From positions 124,001-188,000 of the forward strand of contig NZ_CP079925.1 in assembly GCF_019355935.1 (NCBI RefSeq): 64,000 nt of DNA, given 5' to 3'. Every line of letters begins with the position of its first letter. The first letter of the stretch is position 1. The translations under genes were made by a program, and so were the position numbers. The notes under the pieces are model-generated. The model was not told the origin of the DNA, ran no database searches, and saw only the letters and a program-made list of their open reading frames with translations. The DNA is from Comamonas sp. Y33R10-2 (GTDB taxonomy: Bacteria > Pseudomonadota > Gammaproteobacteria > Burkholderiales > Burkholderiaceae_C). This document shows, piece after piece, positions 35,884-45,049 of the stretch.

Positions 35884-38454
35884 TTACTGGCCGGCAACAT
35901 GTTGACGTAAATGCTCCAGCGCTTCTTCCACTTGGTCGACCAGCACCAGGCTCAGATCGCCGGGTTGTAGGCGGCTCAAAGCATGGTCAATGGCGATGAA
36001 CTCGCCGTGAATTTCGGTGCTGTAAGTGGTGCGAGTTGCGCCCTCCAAGCCTTGCTTGAGCAGCGCCATCACTTCACCATCTTTGCGACCGCGCTGGGCA
36101 GCGTCTTGGTACAGGATCACATCGTCAAACACTTTGCCCAAAATCTGGGTTTGCTCAATGATGTCCTGATCGCGGCGGTCACCCGCACCGCTGATGACCA
36201 CGCTGCGGCGCTTGGCCGGCATGGCTTCCACGGCTTGCACCAAGGCACGCATGGCGTCTGGGTTGTGGCCGTAGTCGGCAATGATGGTGGCACCCTTGTA
36301 ATCCATCACATTAAAGCGTGCGGGGGCGTTGCCAGTGTCATTCAAGAAACCAGCCAAGCCACGGCGAATGGTCTGCCAAGGCAGGCCCACAGCCCATGCT
36401 GCGCCAATGGATGCCATCACGTTTTCAACCTGGAAGGTGATGGTGCCGTTGCGGGTAATGGGAATGTCACGCAGGGCAATGCTTTCACGCCACGAGCCTT
36501 CAGCGGCCACGATGGAGTCGCCATCGACATAAACCACTCGGTTGCCTTGGGCGCGGTGTGTGGCCATGACGGGGTGGTGGCGGTCCGCCGCAAAGAAAAT
36601 GACCTTGCCGGGGCACACCGACGCCATGGCGGCGACCAGCGGATCAGCGGCATTGAGCACGCCATAGCCGTTAGGAGCTACGTTTTGCACGATGACGCGT
36701 TTCAAAACGCCCACGTCTTCCTTGGTGGTGATGAAGTTCAGACCCAGGTGATCGCCTTCGCCCACGTTGGTGACCACGGCTACTTGGCAGCGGTCAAAGC
36801 CCAGACCTTCGCGCAAAATGCCGCCGCGTGCGCATTCGAGCACGGCAGCATCGGTTTCAGGGTGGGCCAGCGCGTTGCGGGCGCTCTTGGGGCCAGAGCA
36901 ATCGCCGCTGTCGATTTGGCGGCCATTGACCCACACGCCATCGGTGTTTGTCATGGCGGTGCGCCAGCCGTGGGATGTGAATAAATGGGCAATCACGCGG
37001 GTGGTGGTGGTCTTGCCGTTGGTGCCGGTGACGGCAACCAGAGGAATGCGGCCATCGTCGCCGGGGGCGTACAGCTCGTCCACCATGGGCACGCCCACAT
37101 TGCGGGGGCGACCAAAAGATGGTGCCAAGTGCATGCGCAGGCCGGGGGCTGCGTTCACTTCCACAATACCGCCGCTTTGCTCTTCCAGTGGCTTGAGCAT
37201 GGTCTCGCACACCACGTCCACGCCGCAAATGTGCAGGCCAATGGTCTGGGCCGCTTCTACGGCGCGGGCTGCAATTTCGGGGTGTACATCGTCCGTCACA
37301 TCGGTGGCGCTGCCGCCTGTGGACAGGTTGGCGTTGTTGCGCAGTACCACGCGCTGGCCCTGTGCGGGCACAGATTCAGGCGTCAGGCCTTCGCTGGCGA
37401 TGCGGGCGATGGCGATGTCATCCAGACGAATCTTGGTCAGCGCCGTGCCGTGGCCAGAGCCGCGGCGGGGGTCTTGATTGACGATGTTGACCAGCTCGCG
37501 CACGGAATGCTGGCCATCACCCAGCACTTGCGGTGGCTCGCGGCGGGCAGCGGCCACCAACTGGCCGCCGACGACAAGCATGCGGAAGTCATGACCGGGC
37601 AAAAAGCGCTCGACCAGAATTTCGTCGCCAAACTCGCTGGCCACTTTGTAGGCAGCTTCCAGACCTTCGCGGGTGGTGATGTTGACCACCACGCCCTTGC
37701 CCTGGTTGCCGTCTTGTGGCTTGACCACCACGGGCAGGCCCACTTCTTGGGCCACAAGCCATGCATCTTCCACATCGGTCACAGGGCGGCCCATGGGTAC
37801 GGGCACGCCAGCAGCGTGCAGCAGGCGCTTAGTTAGGTCTTTGTCTTGGGCAATGGATTCGGCCACAGCGCTGGTGGAGTCCAGCTCAGCGGCCTGAAAA
37901 CGGCGAGCCTTAGAGCCCCAGCCCAGTTGCACCAGCGAGCCAGTGGTCAGGCGGCGAAAGGGAATGCCACGGGCCACGGCGGCGTCCACGAGGGCGCCGG
38001 TTGATGGGCCAATGCGGTCGTCTTCATCCAAATCGTGTAGCTCGGCGATGGCGGCTTGCGCATCAAACGCAGTGTTGTTGAGCGCTGCCAAAATCAAGGC
38101 TTCGGCCTTTTCCATGGCCAGTCGGCCCACGGCTTCTTCGGTGTACTCCACCACGACCTGGAAGGTGCCGTGATCCAGCGTCTCATGCGTGCGGCTAAAA
38201 GATACGGGGCAACCCGCTTGGGCTTGCAGCGACAGAGCCGCCACTTCCATCACATGTGCCAGCGACAGATGTTGGTCAGCGCCATGGGGTTGCAGCGTGC
38301 CAATGGTGGGGAAGCGCGCGCGCAGCTTTTCTTCAAAGCCGGGCATGGCGGTGTAGCGCAACTCGCTGTCTTCGCAGTGCACGATGGCTTCGAAGGCGGT
38401 GCTGCGGGTCCAGAGGTTGGGGCCGCGCAGGGCTCGGATGCGTTGAATCTGCAT
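35884..38454 (-). CDS. cphA: Cyanophycin synthetase
   Basis: 856 residues, the usual CphA1 length. The N-terminal ATP-grasp region contains IGPSTGALVDAAVARGIPF, VVVKPQDGNQGKGV and EVNAAPGLRMHLAP. The C-terminal Mur-ligase-like half has an intact P-loop, VAVTGTNGKTTTTRV (about residue 490), and the HNPDAMRALVQA block. It polymerises aspartate and arginine into multi-L-arginyl-poly-L-aspartate using ATP. cphA' upstream on the same strand probably shares a transcript. Confidence 0.95.
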   Translation of the reverse strand: MQIQRIRALRGPNLWTRSTAFEAIVHCEDSELRYTAMPGFEEKLRARFPTIGTLQPHGADQHLSLAHVMEVAALSLQAQAGCPVSFSRTHETLDHGTFQVVVEYTEEAVGRLAMEKAEALILAALNNTAFDAQAAIAELHDLDEDDRIGPSTGALVDAAVARGIPFRRLTTGSLVQLGWGSKARRFQAAELDSTSAVAESIAQDKDLTKRLLHAAGVPVPMGRPVTDVEDAWLVAQEVGLPVVVKPQDGNQGKGVVVNITTREGLEAAYKVASEFGDEILVERFLPGHDFRMLVVGGQLVAAARREPPQVLGDGQHSVRELVNIVNQDPRRGSGHGTALTKIRLDDIAIARIASEGLTPESVPAQGQRVVLRNNANLSTGGSATDVTDDVHPEIAARAVEAAQTIGLHICGVDVVCETMLKPLEEQSGGIVEVNAAPGLRMHLAPSFGRPRNVGVPMVDELYAPGDDGRIPLVAVTGTNGKTTTTRVIAHLFTSHGWRTAMTNTDGVWVNGRQIDSGDCSGPKSARNALAHPETDAAVLECARGGILREGLGFDRCQVAVVTNVGEGDHLGLNFITTKEDVGVLKRVIVQNVAPNGYGVLNAADPLVAAMASVCPGKVIFFAADRHHPVMATHRAQGNRVVYVDGDSIVAAEGSWRESIALRDIPITRNGTITFQVENVMASIGAAWAVGLPWQTIRRGLAGFLNDTGNAPARFNVMDYKGATIIADYGHNPDAMRALVQAVEAMPAKRRSVVISGAGDRRDQDIIEQTQILGKVFDDVILYQDAAQRGRKDGEVMALLKQGLEGATRTTYSTEIHGEFIAIDHALSRLQPGDLSLVLVDQVEEALEHLRQHVAGQ

Positions 38455-38471
38455 AGTGTTCTTTCAGCTGA

Positions 38472-38530
38472 ATATCAAGCTATTTTTTGAGTCTAGCGCT
38501 TTCACTGAAAGCGCTAGCAGCTATCTTTAT
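38472..38530 (-). repeat. Palindromic repeat (family A), between cphA' and cphA
   Basis: Minus-strand CTAGCGCTTTC-AGT-GAAAGCGCTAG, an 11-bp perfect stem, followed by ACTCAAAAAATAG. It is the most symmetric copy in the window. Confidence 0.85.
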
Positions 38531-38549
38531 TGAAGCGTTTAAGAGGCTC

Positions 38550-40730
38550 TCAAGCCTGGTATTCAAAAGTCTTGATGCCCGCGCCGATCAGGTCCGGCGT
38601 GATATCCATAGCCCATGCCGTGGCGATAGCGGCCAGCAGTGCAGGGGTGTCAGGGCGCTTGCCGCCAGCCAGCGACAGTGCATCGAGCGTGCCCAGCACG
38701 CGCTCTTGCGTGCCCGTTGCCAGCACCACATTGCTGCCCTTGACGAAGACGGCGCGGCCGCCTTCGTGTTGCACTTCGGTGTTGGAACGGTGGGCCGCGA
38801 TGAATTCGTTAGTGGCTTCGGTGGAGTACAGCACCACTTCGCCGTCGCACAGATCGGCTAGATCGGCCACTTCGGGCAGGTCAGCGTTGAGCACGCCAGC
38901 GCCGCCATCGAGCACCACATCGATTTGGGTGCGCATCACGCGGCGCATCTGGCCCGCTTCCTGCACATCGTGGTCAGCCAGTTGCTCGAAGCCATCCATA
39001 TCGGTCACAACACCGACCAGGCAGCGGTCGTAGGCCAGACCTTCTTCCAAAATGGAGCGCGCTGTGGTTTGAATCACGGCGGCCTGTGCAAGACGGTTGG
39101 TGAGCAGGCGGTGCGCGCCAGCCCAGTTGGCGGTGTTGGTCTTTTGTGTCTGGCGGTTGGCCAGATACATACCTTCGCTGCTGGCAACGCCCGTGAGCTT
39201 GCCTGACAGCTGCAGCAGCCAGCCCACCAAACGCGAGATAAATGCGTTGTTGCGGGTGCCGACAATGCCAACCACGGGGATGCGACCAGCGCCGAGACCG
39301 TCTTCACGTGGGAAGAGGTGATCGGCAATCGCCATGCCCACAGGGCGGGGTGCGCCGCTGGTGGGTTTCAGGTGCATCAACAGGCCGGGGCCGGCGTTGA
39401 CTTCCAAAATCGCGCCTTGGCCCTGCATGGGCTGGGACACATCCTTCAAGATCATGTCCATGCCCGCGATGTCGAGGCCGACGATTTTTGCAGCCAGCAC
39501 GGCGTAGTACGCCACATCGGGGTGCACGTCGTCCAAGCAGTCAATCGCCATGTTGCCATTGCGTTGCAACAAAATGGCTTGGCCTGCGGGGATCACGCTA
39601 TCAGGCGTCACATGCTGGCGGTTCAGCTCCAGCTTGACGGCGCCGGCGTCCATATTGATCCAGTCCAGCGGGTATTCCTGCTCGGGGCCGCGGCGGGGAT
39701 CCAGGTTCAGCACGGCGACCAAGTCACGCAGCGTAGCTGTACCGTTGCCGTAGACCGACACGGTTTCGCCCTTGGTGGCGGCGACGACCTTGCCGCCCAC
39801 AACCAGCAGGCGGTGCTCGGTGCCGTCGATGAATTTTTCGACGATGACGTCTGAGCCTTCAGGCTCAGCCAGTGCAAAAGCGGTCTTGATGTCGGCCTCG
39901 TTGTACAACTCCAGCGTCACGCCGCGGGCGTGGTTGCCGTCGGAGGGCTTGACGGTGACGGGAAAGCCAATGTCTTGCGCAATCTCCCACGCTTCATCGG
40001 CGGTGGCGGCGATCTGGCCTTCAGGCACGGGCACACCGCAGGCGGCCAGCAGGCGCTTGGTGAAGTCTTTGTCTTGGGCAATGCCTTCGGCAATGGCGCT
40101 GGTCTGGTCAGACTCAGCCGTCCAAATGCGGCGCTGCGCTGCGCCGTAGCCCAGTTGCACCAAGTTGCCGTCGTTCAGGCGGATGTGGGGAATGCGGCGC
40201 TCGCCAGCGGCGTCCACAATGCAGCCGGTCGATGGGCCGAGGTAGCTGTCGTTGATGGCCTTTTTGATGGCGTGAATGGCCGGCTTCATCTCAAACGACT
40301 CGTCGTTGATCGCAGCCATGAGCAGCTTGTGACCATGCTCCAGCGCCACGCGGGCCACGGCCTCTTCAGGGCAGCGGAACACCATGCGGTACACGCCGGG
40401 CTTGGAGATTTCACGGGTCTGACCAAACTCGGCAGGCATACCGGCTAAGTTCAGCAGCTCGATAATCACGTGCTCCATCACGTGGCCCATCCAGGTGCCG
40501 CCTTCAAGGCGCTGGATAAAGCCACCGCGCTCGCCGACGCCGCAGGTGTGCTCGATTAGAGCTGGCAGCCAAGCGGTGAGGCGCTCATTGAGGCCGGGGA
40601 TTTTGTTGGACGGGTAGTTTTCCAGCTCTCCCAGATCCAGCCAGACTTCCAGTACCGGGCGGTAGGTCCAGACACTGGGGCCGCGCAGGAAAGTGGTGCG
40701 TAAGAGTTGGATGTCGTTGAATTTCGCCAT
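38550..40730 (-). CDS. cphA': Cyanophycin synthetase homologue with degenerate P-loop (CphA')
   Basis: 726 residues from the ATG at 40730, just before KFNDIQLLRTTFLRGPSVW; upstream in-frame Met codons are not needed. The ATP-grasp half is well kept (LGPSTGCIVDAAGERRIPH, VTVKPSDGNHARGV, EVNAGPGLLMHLKP). In the Mur-ligase half the P-loop position reads VVGIVGTRNNAFISRL, lacking GKT. The protein is about 130 residues shorter than CphA. One ligase activity is probably lost or altered. It is presumably a partner or regulator of CphA. Confidence 0.9.
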   Translation of the reverse strand: MAKFNDIQLLRTTFLRGPSVWTYRPVLEVWLDLGELENYPSNKIPGLNERLTAWLPALIEHTCGVGERGGFIQRLEGGTWMGHVMEHVIIELLNLAGMPAEFGQTREISKPGVYRMVFRCPEEAVARVALEHGHKLLMAAINDESFEMKPAIHAIKKAINDSYLGPSTGCIVDAAGERRIPHIRLNDGNLVQLGYGAAQRRIWTAESDQTSAIAEGIAQDKDFTKRLLAACGVPVPEGQIAATADEAWEIAQDIGFPVTVKPSDGNHARGVTLELYNEADIKTAFALAEPEGSDVIVEKFIDGTEHRLLVVGGKVVAATKGETVSVYGNGTATLRDLVAVLNLDPRRGPEQEYPLDWINMDAGAVKLELNRQHVTPDSVIPAGQAILLQRNGNMAIDCLDDVHPDVAYYAVLAAKIVGLDIAGMDMILKDVSQPMQGQGAILEVNAGPGLLMHLKPTSGAPRPVGMAIADHLFPREDGLGAGRIPVVGIVGTRNNAFISRLVGWLLQLSGKLTGVASSEGMYLANRQTQKTNTANWAGAHRLLTNRLAQAAVIQTTARSILEEGLAYDRCLVGVVTDMDGFEQLADHDVQEAGQMRRVMRTQIDVVLDGGAGVLNADLPEVADLADLCDGEVVLYSTEATNEFIAAHRSNTEVQHEGGRAVFVKGSNVVLATGTQERVLGTLDALSLAGGKRPDTPALLAAIATAWAMDITPDLIGAGIKTFEYQA

Positions 40731-40956
40731 GTTGCTCAGCGGATAAAAATGGGGAGGGCAGGATTTCTTAAAATCTTGCCCCTGATGGATGGGCATTGTG
40801 CGGCCAGAATCACGCATTGTGATTGCTTGTCAGCCTAATGGCGGGCTCGCGCGTTAACAGATATGTCTCGAACGTTGGCACGAGCCTCGTTCCCATGCCG
40901 AAGCGGTTAGCCGTATGACTCTTAGAGCCGCTATCTGCGGAGAAAAATAACTCAAT
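40731..40956. promoter_or_regulatory. Divergent cph control region
   Basis: Between cphA' and the ABC gene. It contains AATCAC-GCATT-GTGATT, a perfect 6-bp inverted repeat at 40808-40824, and a GAACG/CGTTC pair near 40870. A TGGCAC at 40877 lacks a -12 element. Control of both arms from here is likely. Confidence 0.45.
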
Positions 40957-43248
40957 ATGCAACATCACCATGCTGTGGACGCCTCGGCCGTCTTTACAGG
41001 CCCCCTGGGGGGCGATCTGCGAGCAAAGCTCATTGAATATGAGAACGTTTTAGCCGTCGTTTCGGTTGACCTGAGTGCGGATTTGAAGTTTGGCAGCGGT
41101 TTGCTGGCCTTGACACAAGAGCGTTTGCTGGCCTGCGACCCCCTTAACCATCAGTGGCAAGAGTGGCCTTTGGCCGTAGACCAGTCTTTGCGCCTGCAAG
41201 ATCACGGCGGTGTCGGTCACTTGGAGTTACACAACCATGACACCCGACTGGCGCACTGGCACATCACGCTGACCCACCAGTCAGCCATGCTGCAGCTGAT
41301 GCAGCAGTTCGACCGCCAGCGCGAGCGCATTGCCCGTCAAGAAACCTATACCGCCGTGACCGATGAGGACACCGTGCTTTGCCCGGTTTGCCACACGGCC
41401 TTGCCGCCGGATACGGATGAATGCCCGGCCTGCGCCCGCCAGCAAGCGCCGCAGACCTCCACTTGGGTGCTGCTGCGCCTGTGGCGCTTTGCCAAGCCTT
41501 ACCAAGGCCAGTTGCTGCTGGGCTTTTTGCTGACGCTGGCCGCTACGGCTGCGCAACTGGTGGCGCCGTATCTGACCATCCCCTTGATGGACAAGATTCT
41601 GATTCCCTTCCAGAACGGCGAAAAAATTGACCGTGATCTGGTGATCTTCTACCTAGGGATGCTTTTCTTGTCAGCTATCGTGGCTTGGGCACTGGGCTGG
41701 GCGCGGACATTTGTGCTGGCCAAGGTGTCTGAGCGCATAGGCTCCAACCTGCGCACTACCACCTATAACCACTTGCTGAATTTGTCGGTGGACTTTTACG
41801 GCAGCAAGCGCACGGGTGACTTGATGGCGCGTATTGGCGCTGAAACAGACCGCATCAACCTTTTCTTGTCGTTGAATGCGCTGGATTTTGTGACCGATGT
41901 GCTGATGATCGTCATGACATCGGCCATTTTGTTCTCCATCAATCCTTGGCTGGCGCTGGTTACTTTGGTGCCGCTGCCTTTTATCGCTTGGATGATTCAT
42001 ACCGTGCGCGACCGCCTGCGTACCGGCTTTGAAAAGATCGATCGCGTTTGGTCCGAAGTGACCAATGTGCTGGCGGACACCATCCCCGGCATTCGCGTGG
42101 TGAAGGCTTTCGCCCAAGAAAAGCGTGAAGCCGATCGTTTTGCCGATGCCAACTTGGTCAACTTGCAGGCCAATGACAAAGTCAACAAGACTTGGTCAGT
42201 CTTCACCCCCACGGTGACTTTGCTGACCGAAATCGGCATCTTGATCGTTTGGGCGTTTGGTATCTATTTGGTAGCAGGCGGCTCCATCACCGTCGGCGTG
42301 TTGACCGCTTTTATTGCCTACATCGGGCGCTTTTATACGCGTCTGGACTCGATGAGCCGCATTGTCTCGGTGACGCAAAAGGCCGCTGCGGGTGCCAAGC
42401 GCATTTTTGACATCCTTGACCATGTGAGCAACGTCCCTGAGCCAAGCAACCCCGTCAAGCTGCCGGGCAAGGCCAAGGGTGCCATCACCATGGATAACGT
42501 GGGCTTTCGCTACGGCAGCCGTGCCGTCATCAAGCACCTGAACCTGCAAATCAAGCCCGGCGAGATGATTGGTCTGGTGGGCCACAGTGGCTCGGGTAAG
42601 AGCACGCTGGTTAATCTGATTTGCCGTTTTTACGATGTGAGCGAAGGCTCTATCCAGCTCGATGGCGTGGATGTGCGCCGCATGTCCGTGTCTGACTACC
42701 GCAGCAATATCGGTCTGGTGCTGCAAGAACCCTTCTTGTTCTTTGGCACGATTGCCGAGAATCTGGCCTATGGCAAGCCCGGTGCGAGCCGCGAAGAAAT
42801 TGTGGCGGCCGCCCGCGCTGCCCATGCCCATGAATTCATCTTGCGCCTGCCTCACGGTTATGACTCGCTGGTGGGTGAGCGCGGTCAGGGCCTGTCAGGT
42901 GGCGAGCGCCAGCGCATCTCGATTGCCCGTGCGCTGCTGATTGACCCGCGTATTTTGATCTTGGACGAGGCCACATCGGCCGTGGATACCGAGACCGAAA
43001 AAGAAATCCAGAAGGCGCTGGACAACTTGGTTCAAGGCCGCACCACGATTGCGATTGCCCACCGTTTGTCTACGCTGCGCAAGGCGGATCGCTTGGTGGT
43101 GATGGACCGCGGCGAGATTGTGGAAGTGGGCCCGCATGACGAGTTGATGGCACTTAAGGGCCACTACTTCCGTCTGTATGACGCCCAAGCCCGTCGTGCG
43201 GAAGAAGATGCGCAGGCCGCAGGTCTGACGCTGCTGACCAAGGAATAA
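40957..43248 (+). CDS. Cyanophycin-associated ABC transporter (fused permease/ATPase)
   Basis: 763 residues. Residues 1-135 are a soluble head followed by a zinc ribbon (CPVCHTALPPDTDECPAC). The exporter-type membrane domain covers residues about 165-480 (LLLGFLLTLAATAAQLVAPYL onward). The nucleotide-binding domain has GHSGSGKST, LSGGERQRISIARALLIDPR and ILDEATSAVD. The N-terminal extension is unusual for ABC exporters. The gene is divergent from cphA' and followed 3 bp later by a DUF1854 gene, a conserved set beside cyanophycin genes in betaproteobacteria. The substrate is unknown. Confidence 0.9.
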   Translation: MQHHHAVDASAVFTGPLGGDLRAKLIEYENVLAVVSVDLSADLKFGSGLLALTQERLLACDPLNHQWQEWPLAVDQSLRLQDHGGVGHLELHNHDTRLAHWHITLTHQSAMLQLMQQFDRQRERIARQETYTAVTDEDTVLCPVCHTALPPDTDECPACARQQAPQTSTWVLLRLWRFAKPYQGQLLLGFLLTLAATAAQLVAPYLTIPLMDKILIPFQNGEKIDRDLVIFYLGMLFLSAIVAWALGWARTFVLAKVSERIGSNLRTTTYNHLLNLSVDFYGSKRTGDLMARIGAETDRINLFLSLNALDFVTDVLMIVMTSAILFSINPWLALVTLVPLPFIAWMIHTVRDRLRTGFEKIDRVWSEVTNVLADTIPGIRVVKAFAQEKREADRFADANLVNLQANDKVNKTWSVFTPTVTLLTEIGILIVWAFGIYLVAGGSITVGVLTAFIAYIGRFYTRLDSMSRIVSVTQKAAAGAKRIFDILDHVSNVPEPSNPVKLPGKAKGAITMDNVGFRYGSRAVIKHLNLQIKPGEMIGLVGHSGSGKSTLVNLICRFYDVSEGSIQLDGVDVRRMSVSDYRSNIGLVLQEPFLFFGTIAENLAYGKPGASREEIVAAARAAHAHEFILRLPHGYDSLVGERGQGLSGGERQRISIARALLIDPRILILDEATSAVDTETEKEIQKALDNLVQGRTTIAIAHRLSTLRKADRLVVMDRGEIVEVGPHDELMALKGHYFRLYDAQARRAEEDAQAAGLTLLTKE

Positions 43249-43251
43249 ACA

Positions 43252-43743
43252 ATGACTGACGCTTCCCAATCCAATCTGGTGGGCATGCAACTGCTGCGTA
43301 ATGCCCATGGCCGCTTGGTGCTGACGCTGGCTAACGGTACGGTGTTTGAAGCCGTGACGCCTGTGCGCGCCTTTCCGATTGATGCGCCCTTAGAAGGTCT
43401 GTCGCTGATTGCGGCGGATGGCAAAGAAGCCCTGTGGGTGCCCCGCATGGTGGATTTGCAACCTGAACACCGGCAACTTATCGAGCAAGACCTTGCGGTG
43501 CGCGAGTTTGTCCCGACGATTGAGGAAATCCTCAAAGTCTCCAGCTTTTCCACCCCTAGCACCTGGGATTTGCGCACCGACCGGGGCACGACGCAGATGG
43601 TGCTCAAGGGCGAAGAAGACATTCGCAAGCTGGCGGGGCGCACCAAGCTGCAGATCACCGGTCAAGACGGTGTGCAGTACCGCATTCCAGACAGCAACAA
43701 GCTAGACCGCCATTCGCGCAAACTGTTGGAGCGCTTTTTGTAA
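43252..43743 (+). CDS. DUF1854 family protein, cyanophycin-associated
   Basis: 163 residues. The DUF1854 core is visible as TPVRAFPIDAPLEGLSLI, ALWVPRMVDLQPEHRQLIEQ, EFVPTIEEILKVSSFSTPST, WDLRTDRG and the C-terminal IPDSNKLDRHSRKLLERFL. It is soluble, without a signal peptide. It starts 3 bp after the ABC gene, so it is translationally coupled. A role in loading, sensing or export connected with cyanophycin is inference from context. Confidence 0.9.
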   Translation: MTDASQSNLVGMQLLRNAHGRLVLTLANGTVFEAVTPVRAFPIDAPLEGLSLIAADGKEALWVPRMVDLQPEHRQLIEQDLAVREFVPTIEEILKVSSFSTPSTWDLRTDRGTTQMVLKGEEDIRKLAGRTKLQITGQDGVQYRIPDSNKLDRHSRKLLERFL

Positions 43744-43800
43744 GCGGGCGCTTGAGGGTTTGTTGAGACTTGCTCTTGAGCAGCCCTTAGATAAAGACAT

Positions 43801-43845
43801 AGGCCTCACGCGTTAACGCTGGTTAATGCTGAGGCCTTTTTTGTG
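43801..43845 (+). terminator. Terminator after the DUF1854 gene
   Basis: AGGCCTCA and TGAGGCCT form an 8-bp stem around a 19-base loop that holds a second small GTTAAC-type hairpin, followed by TTTTTTGTG. Confidence 0.75.
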
Positions 43846-43852
43846 TCTAAAT

Positions 43853-43896
43853 GGCTTGAAGTCAGCGAAATAAAAGGACTGCTAGCTATCAAAAAA
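43853..43896 (-). repeat. Palindromic repeat (family A), degraded copy
   Basis: Minus-strand TTTTGATAGCTAGCAGTCCTT, then ACTTCAAGCC at the exact fixed position. One arm is degraded. Confidence 0.55.
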
Positions 43897-43995
43897 GATA
43901 TGCAAATAATCCTTTAGTTTTCTCAAGCGTGGTCGATAACAAGGCGAGAAACCTGTTTTACCGCCTGAACTCTTTCCACAACCGAAGGCCCCATC

Positions 43996-44433
43996 ATGCA
44001 AATTCCTCCTCTAGACCGGACACAAACGCCCTGGCGTGCCCAGGGTGCGGATTTGTATTCCACGGGTGCTTCGGGTGCCGCGCCGGTGCGACCTGTGAAT
44101 GCCGTGAACGCCAGCGAGTCGGTGGATAAGATTGGCGAGGGCCGCACGGTGCGCACGCCTGAAACACCATCCGTTGTGGATAGCGAGAACCGCGACTGGA
44201 CGCTGGCCCAGGAGGTCAAGCAAAAACAAGAGGTAGATGAGCCGCCCAAAGAGCCTATCTCCAAGCAGCTTATCGAGTTCATCCAGTCCATGTGGCGGGC
44301 CAGCGCGCAGGCGGTGGAGCAGGCGCAAGACGTGAGCAAGTCAGAGGACTTGCTGCAAAACAAGCAGACTGCACGCAGCGAGCCGCTGACCTATGCCGAG
44401 CCTCGTATCAAACGCACGGGTGGCGGGAAATAA
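43996..44433 (+). CDS. Hypothetical protein, hydrophilic and probably disordered
   Basis: 145 residues starting MQIPPLDRTQTPWRAQGADL. The first 80 residues are rich in P, T, S, V and E, with low-complexity character. The middle has a short amphipathic segment, EPISKQLIEFIQSMWRASA, followed by a Q/K/S-rich tail ending RIKRTGGGK. There is no signal peptide, membrane span or known domain. The context (after the cph genes, convergent with the EF-hand gene) does not reveal a function. Codon use and composition look like a real gene. Confidence 0.65.
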   Translation: MQIPPLDRTQTPWRAQGADLYSTGASGAAPVRPVNAVNASESVDKIGEGRTVRTPETPSVVDSENRDWTLAQEVKQKQEVDEPPKEPISKQLIEFIQSMWRASAQAVEQAQDVSKSEDLLQNKQTARSEPLTYAEPRIKRTGGGK

Positions 44434-44498
44434 AGCGACGATATTGAATCAATAGGTGTAAGTCGTGTATTCAAAATGACTTCAGCTTGATTGATGCT

Positions 44499-44948
44499 TT
44501 ATTTGATTTCAGCTTCAGGACTGCCAGCTTCTGATTTGCTAGCACTTTGTGGTGCTGCAGTGGCGGCAGCGGCTTGTGCGGCAGTTTCTTGTGCAGCCTT
44601 AGCCTTCTCACGCTCGGCGCGGTATTTGACGGCGAAGGCGCGCACTTCCTCATAGCTCACAAAACCGTCTTTATTGGTATCGGTCTCATCAAAAGCGGCT
44701 GCCAGCTTGGGGATGATGGCGACTTCTTTGCGGCTGAGTTTGCCGTCTTGATTGAAGTCCAACATCTTAAATTGCTGCTGGGCTTTGATCTCGCCTTTAG
44801 AGAGCTGGGCGCCGTTCTTGTTGCTTGATTCTTCAACGCTGTCTTCGGCTCGCGCCGTAGGCAGCAGCAGCACAGCGCTGGTCAGCAGCACACTCACAGC
44901 TGATTTCATCAGCGTAGTGCTGCGGGCAATGGTGAGTTTTTTCTTCAT
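44499..44948 (-). CDS. EF-hand calcium-binding periplasmic protein
   Basis: 149 residues from the ATG at 44948 (KKKLTIARSTT, signal peptide ending near ARA-ED). Two EF-hand loops are complete: DFNQDGKLSRKE (about residues 73-84) and DTNKDGFVSYEE (about 99-110). They are followed by KYRAEREKAKAAQE and an alanine/serine-rich tail. It likely binds Ca2+ in the periplasm. A calcium sensor or buffer role is inferred, and the partner is unknown. Confidence 0.85.
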   Translation of the reverse strand: MKKKLTIARSTTLMKSAVSVLLTSAVLLLPTARAEDSVEESSNKNGAQLSKGEIKAQQQFKMLDFNQDGKLSRKEVAIIPKLAAAFDETDTNKDGFVSYEEVRAFAVKYRAEREKAKAAQETAAQAAAATAAPQSASKSEAGSPEAEIK

Positions 44949-45049
44949 GTGTTGCATAGAACTACAGGTGAGGGCCATGCAGGCATTCTCAACTGCTAGA
45001 GCGCCAAAGCACCCTAGTTTTTCATTCGCTTTCCGGACTTTGCCAAGCT

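Noticed and set aside
40877..40892. TGGCAC as a sigma54 promoter for the cyanophycin ABC gene
   Set aside because: No GC at the -12 position.
44503..44540. AGCTGGCAGTCCT-like sequence at the EF-hand gene end
   Set aside because: The first arm resembles the palindromic element, but the second arm is absent at the fixed spacing.
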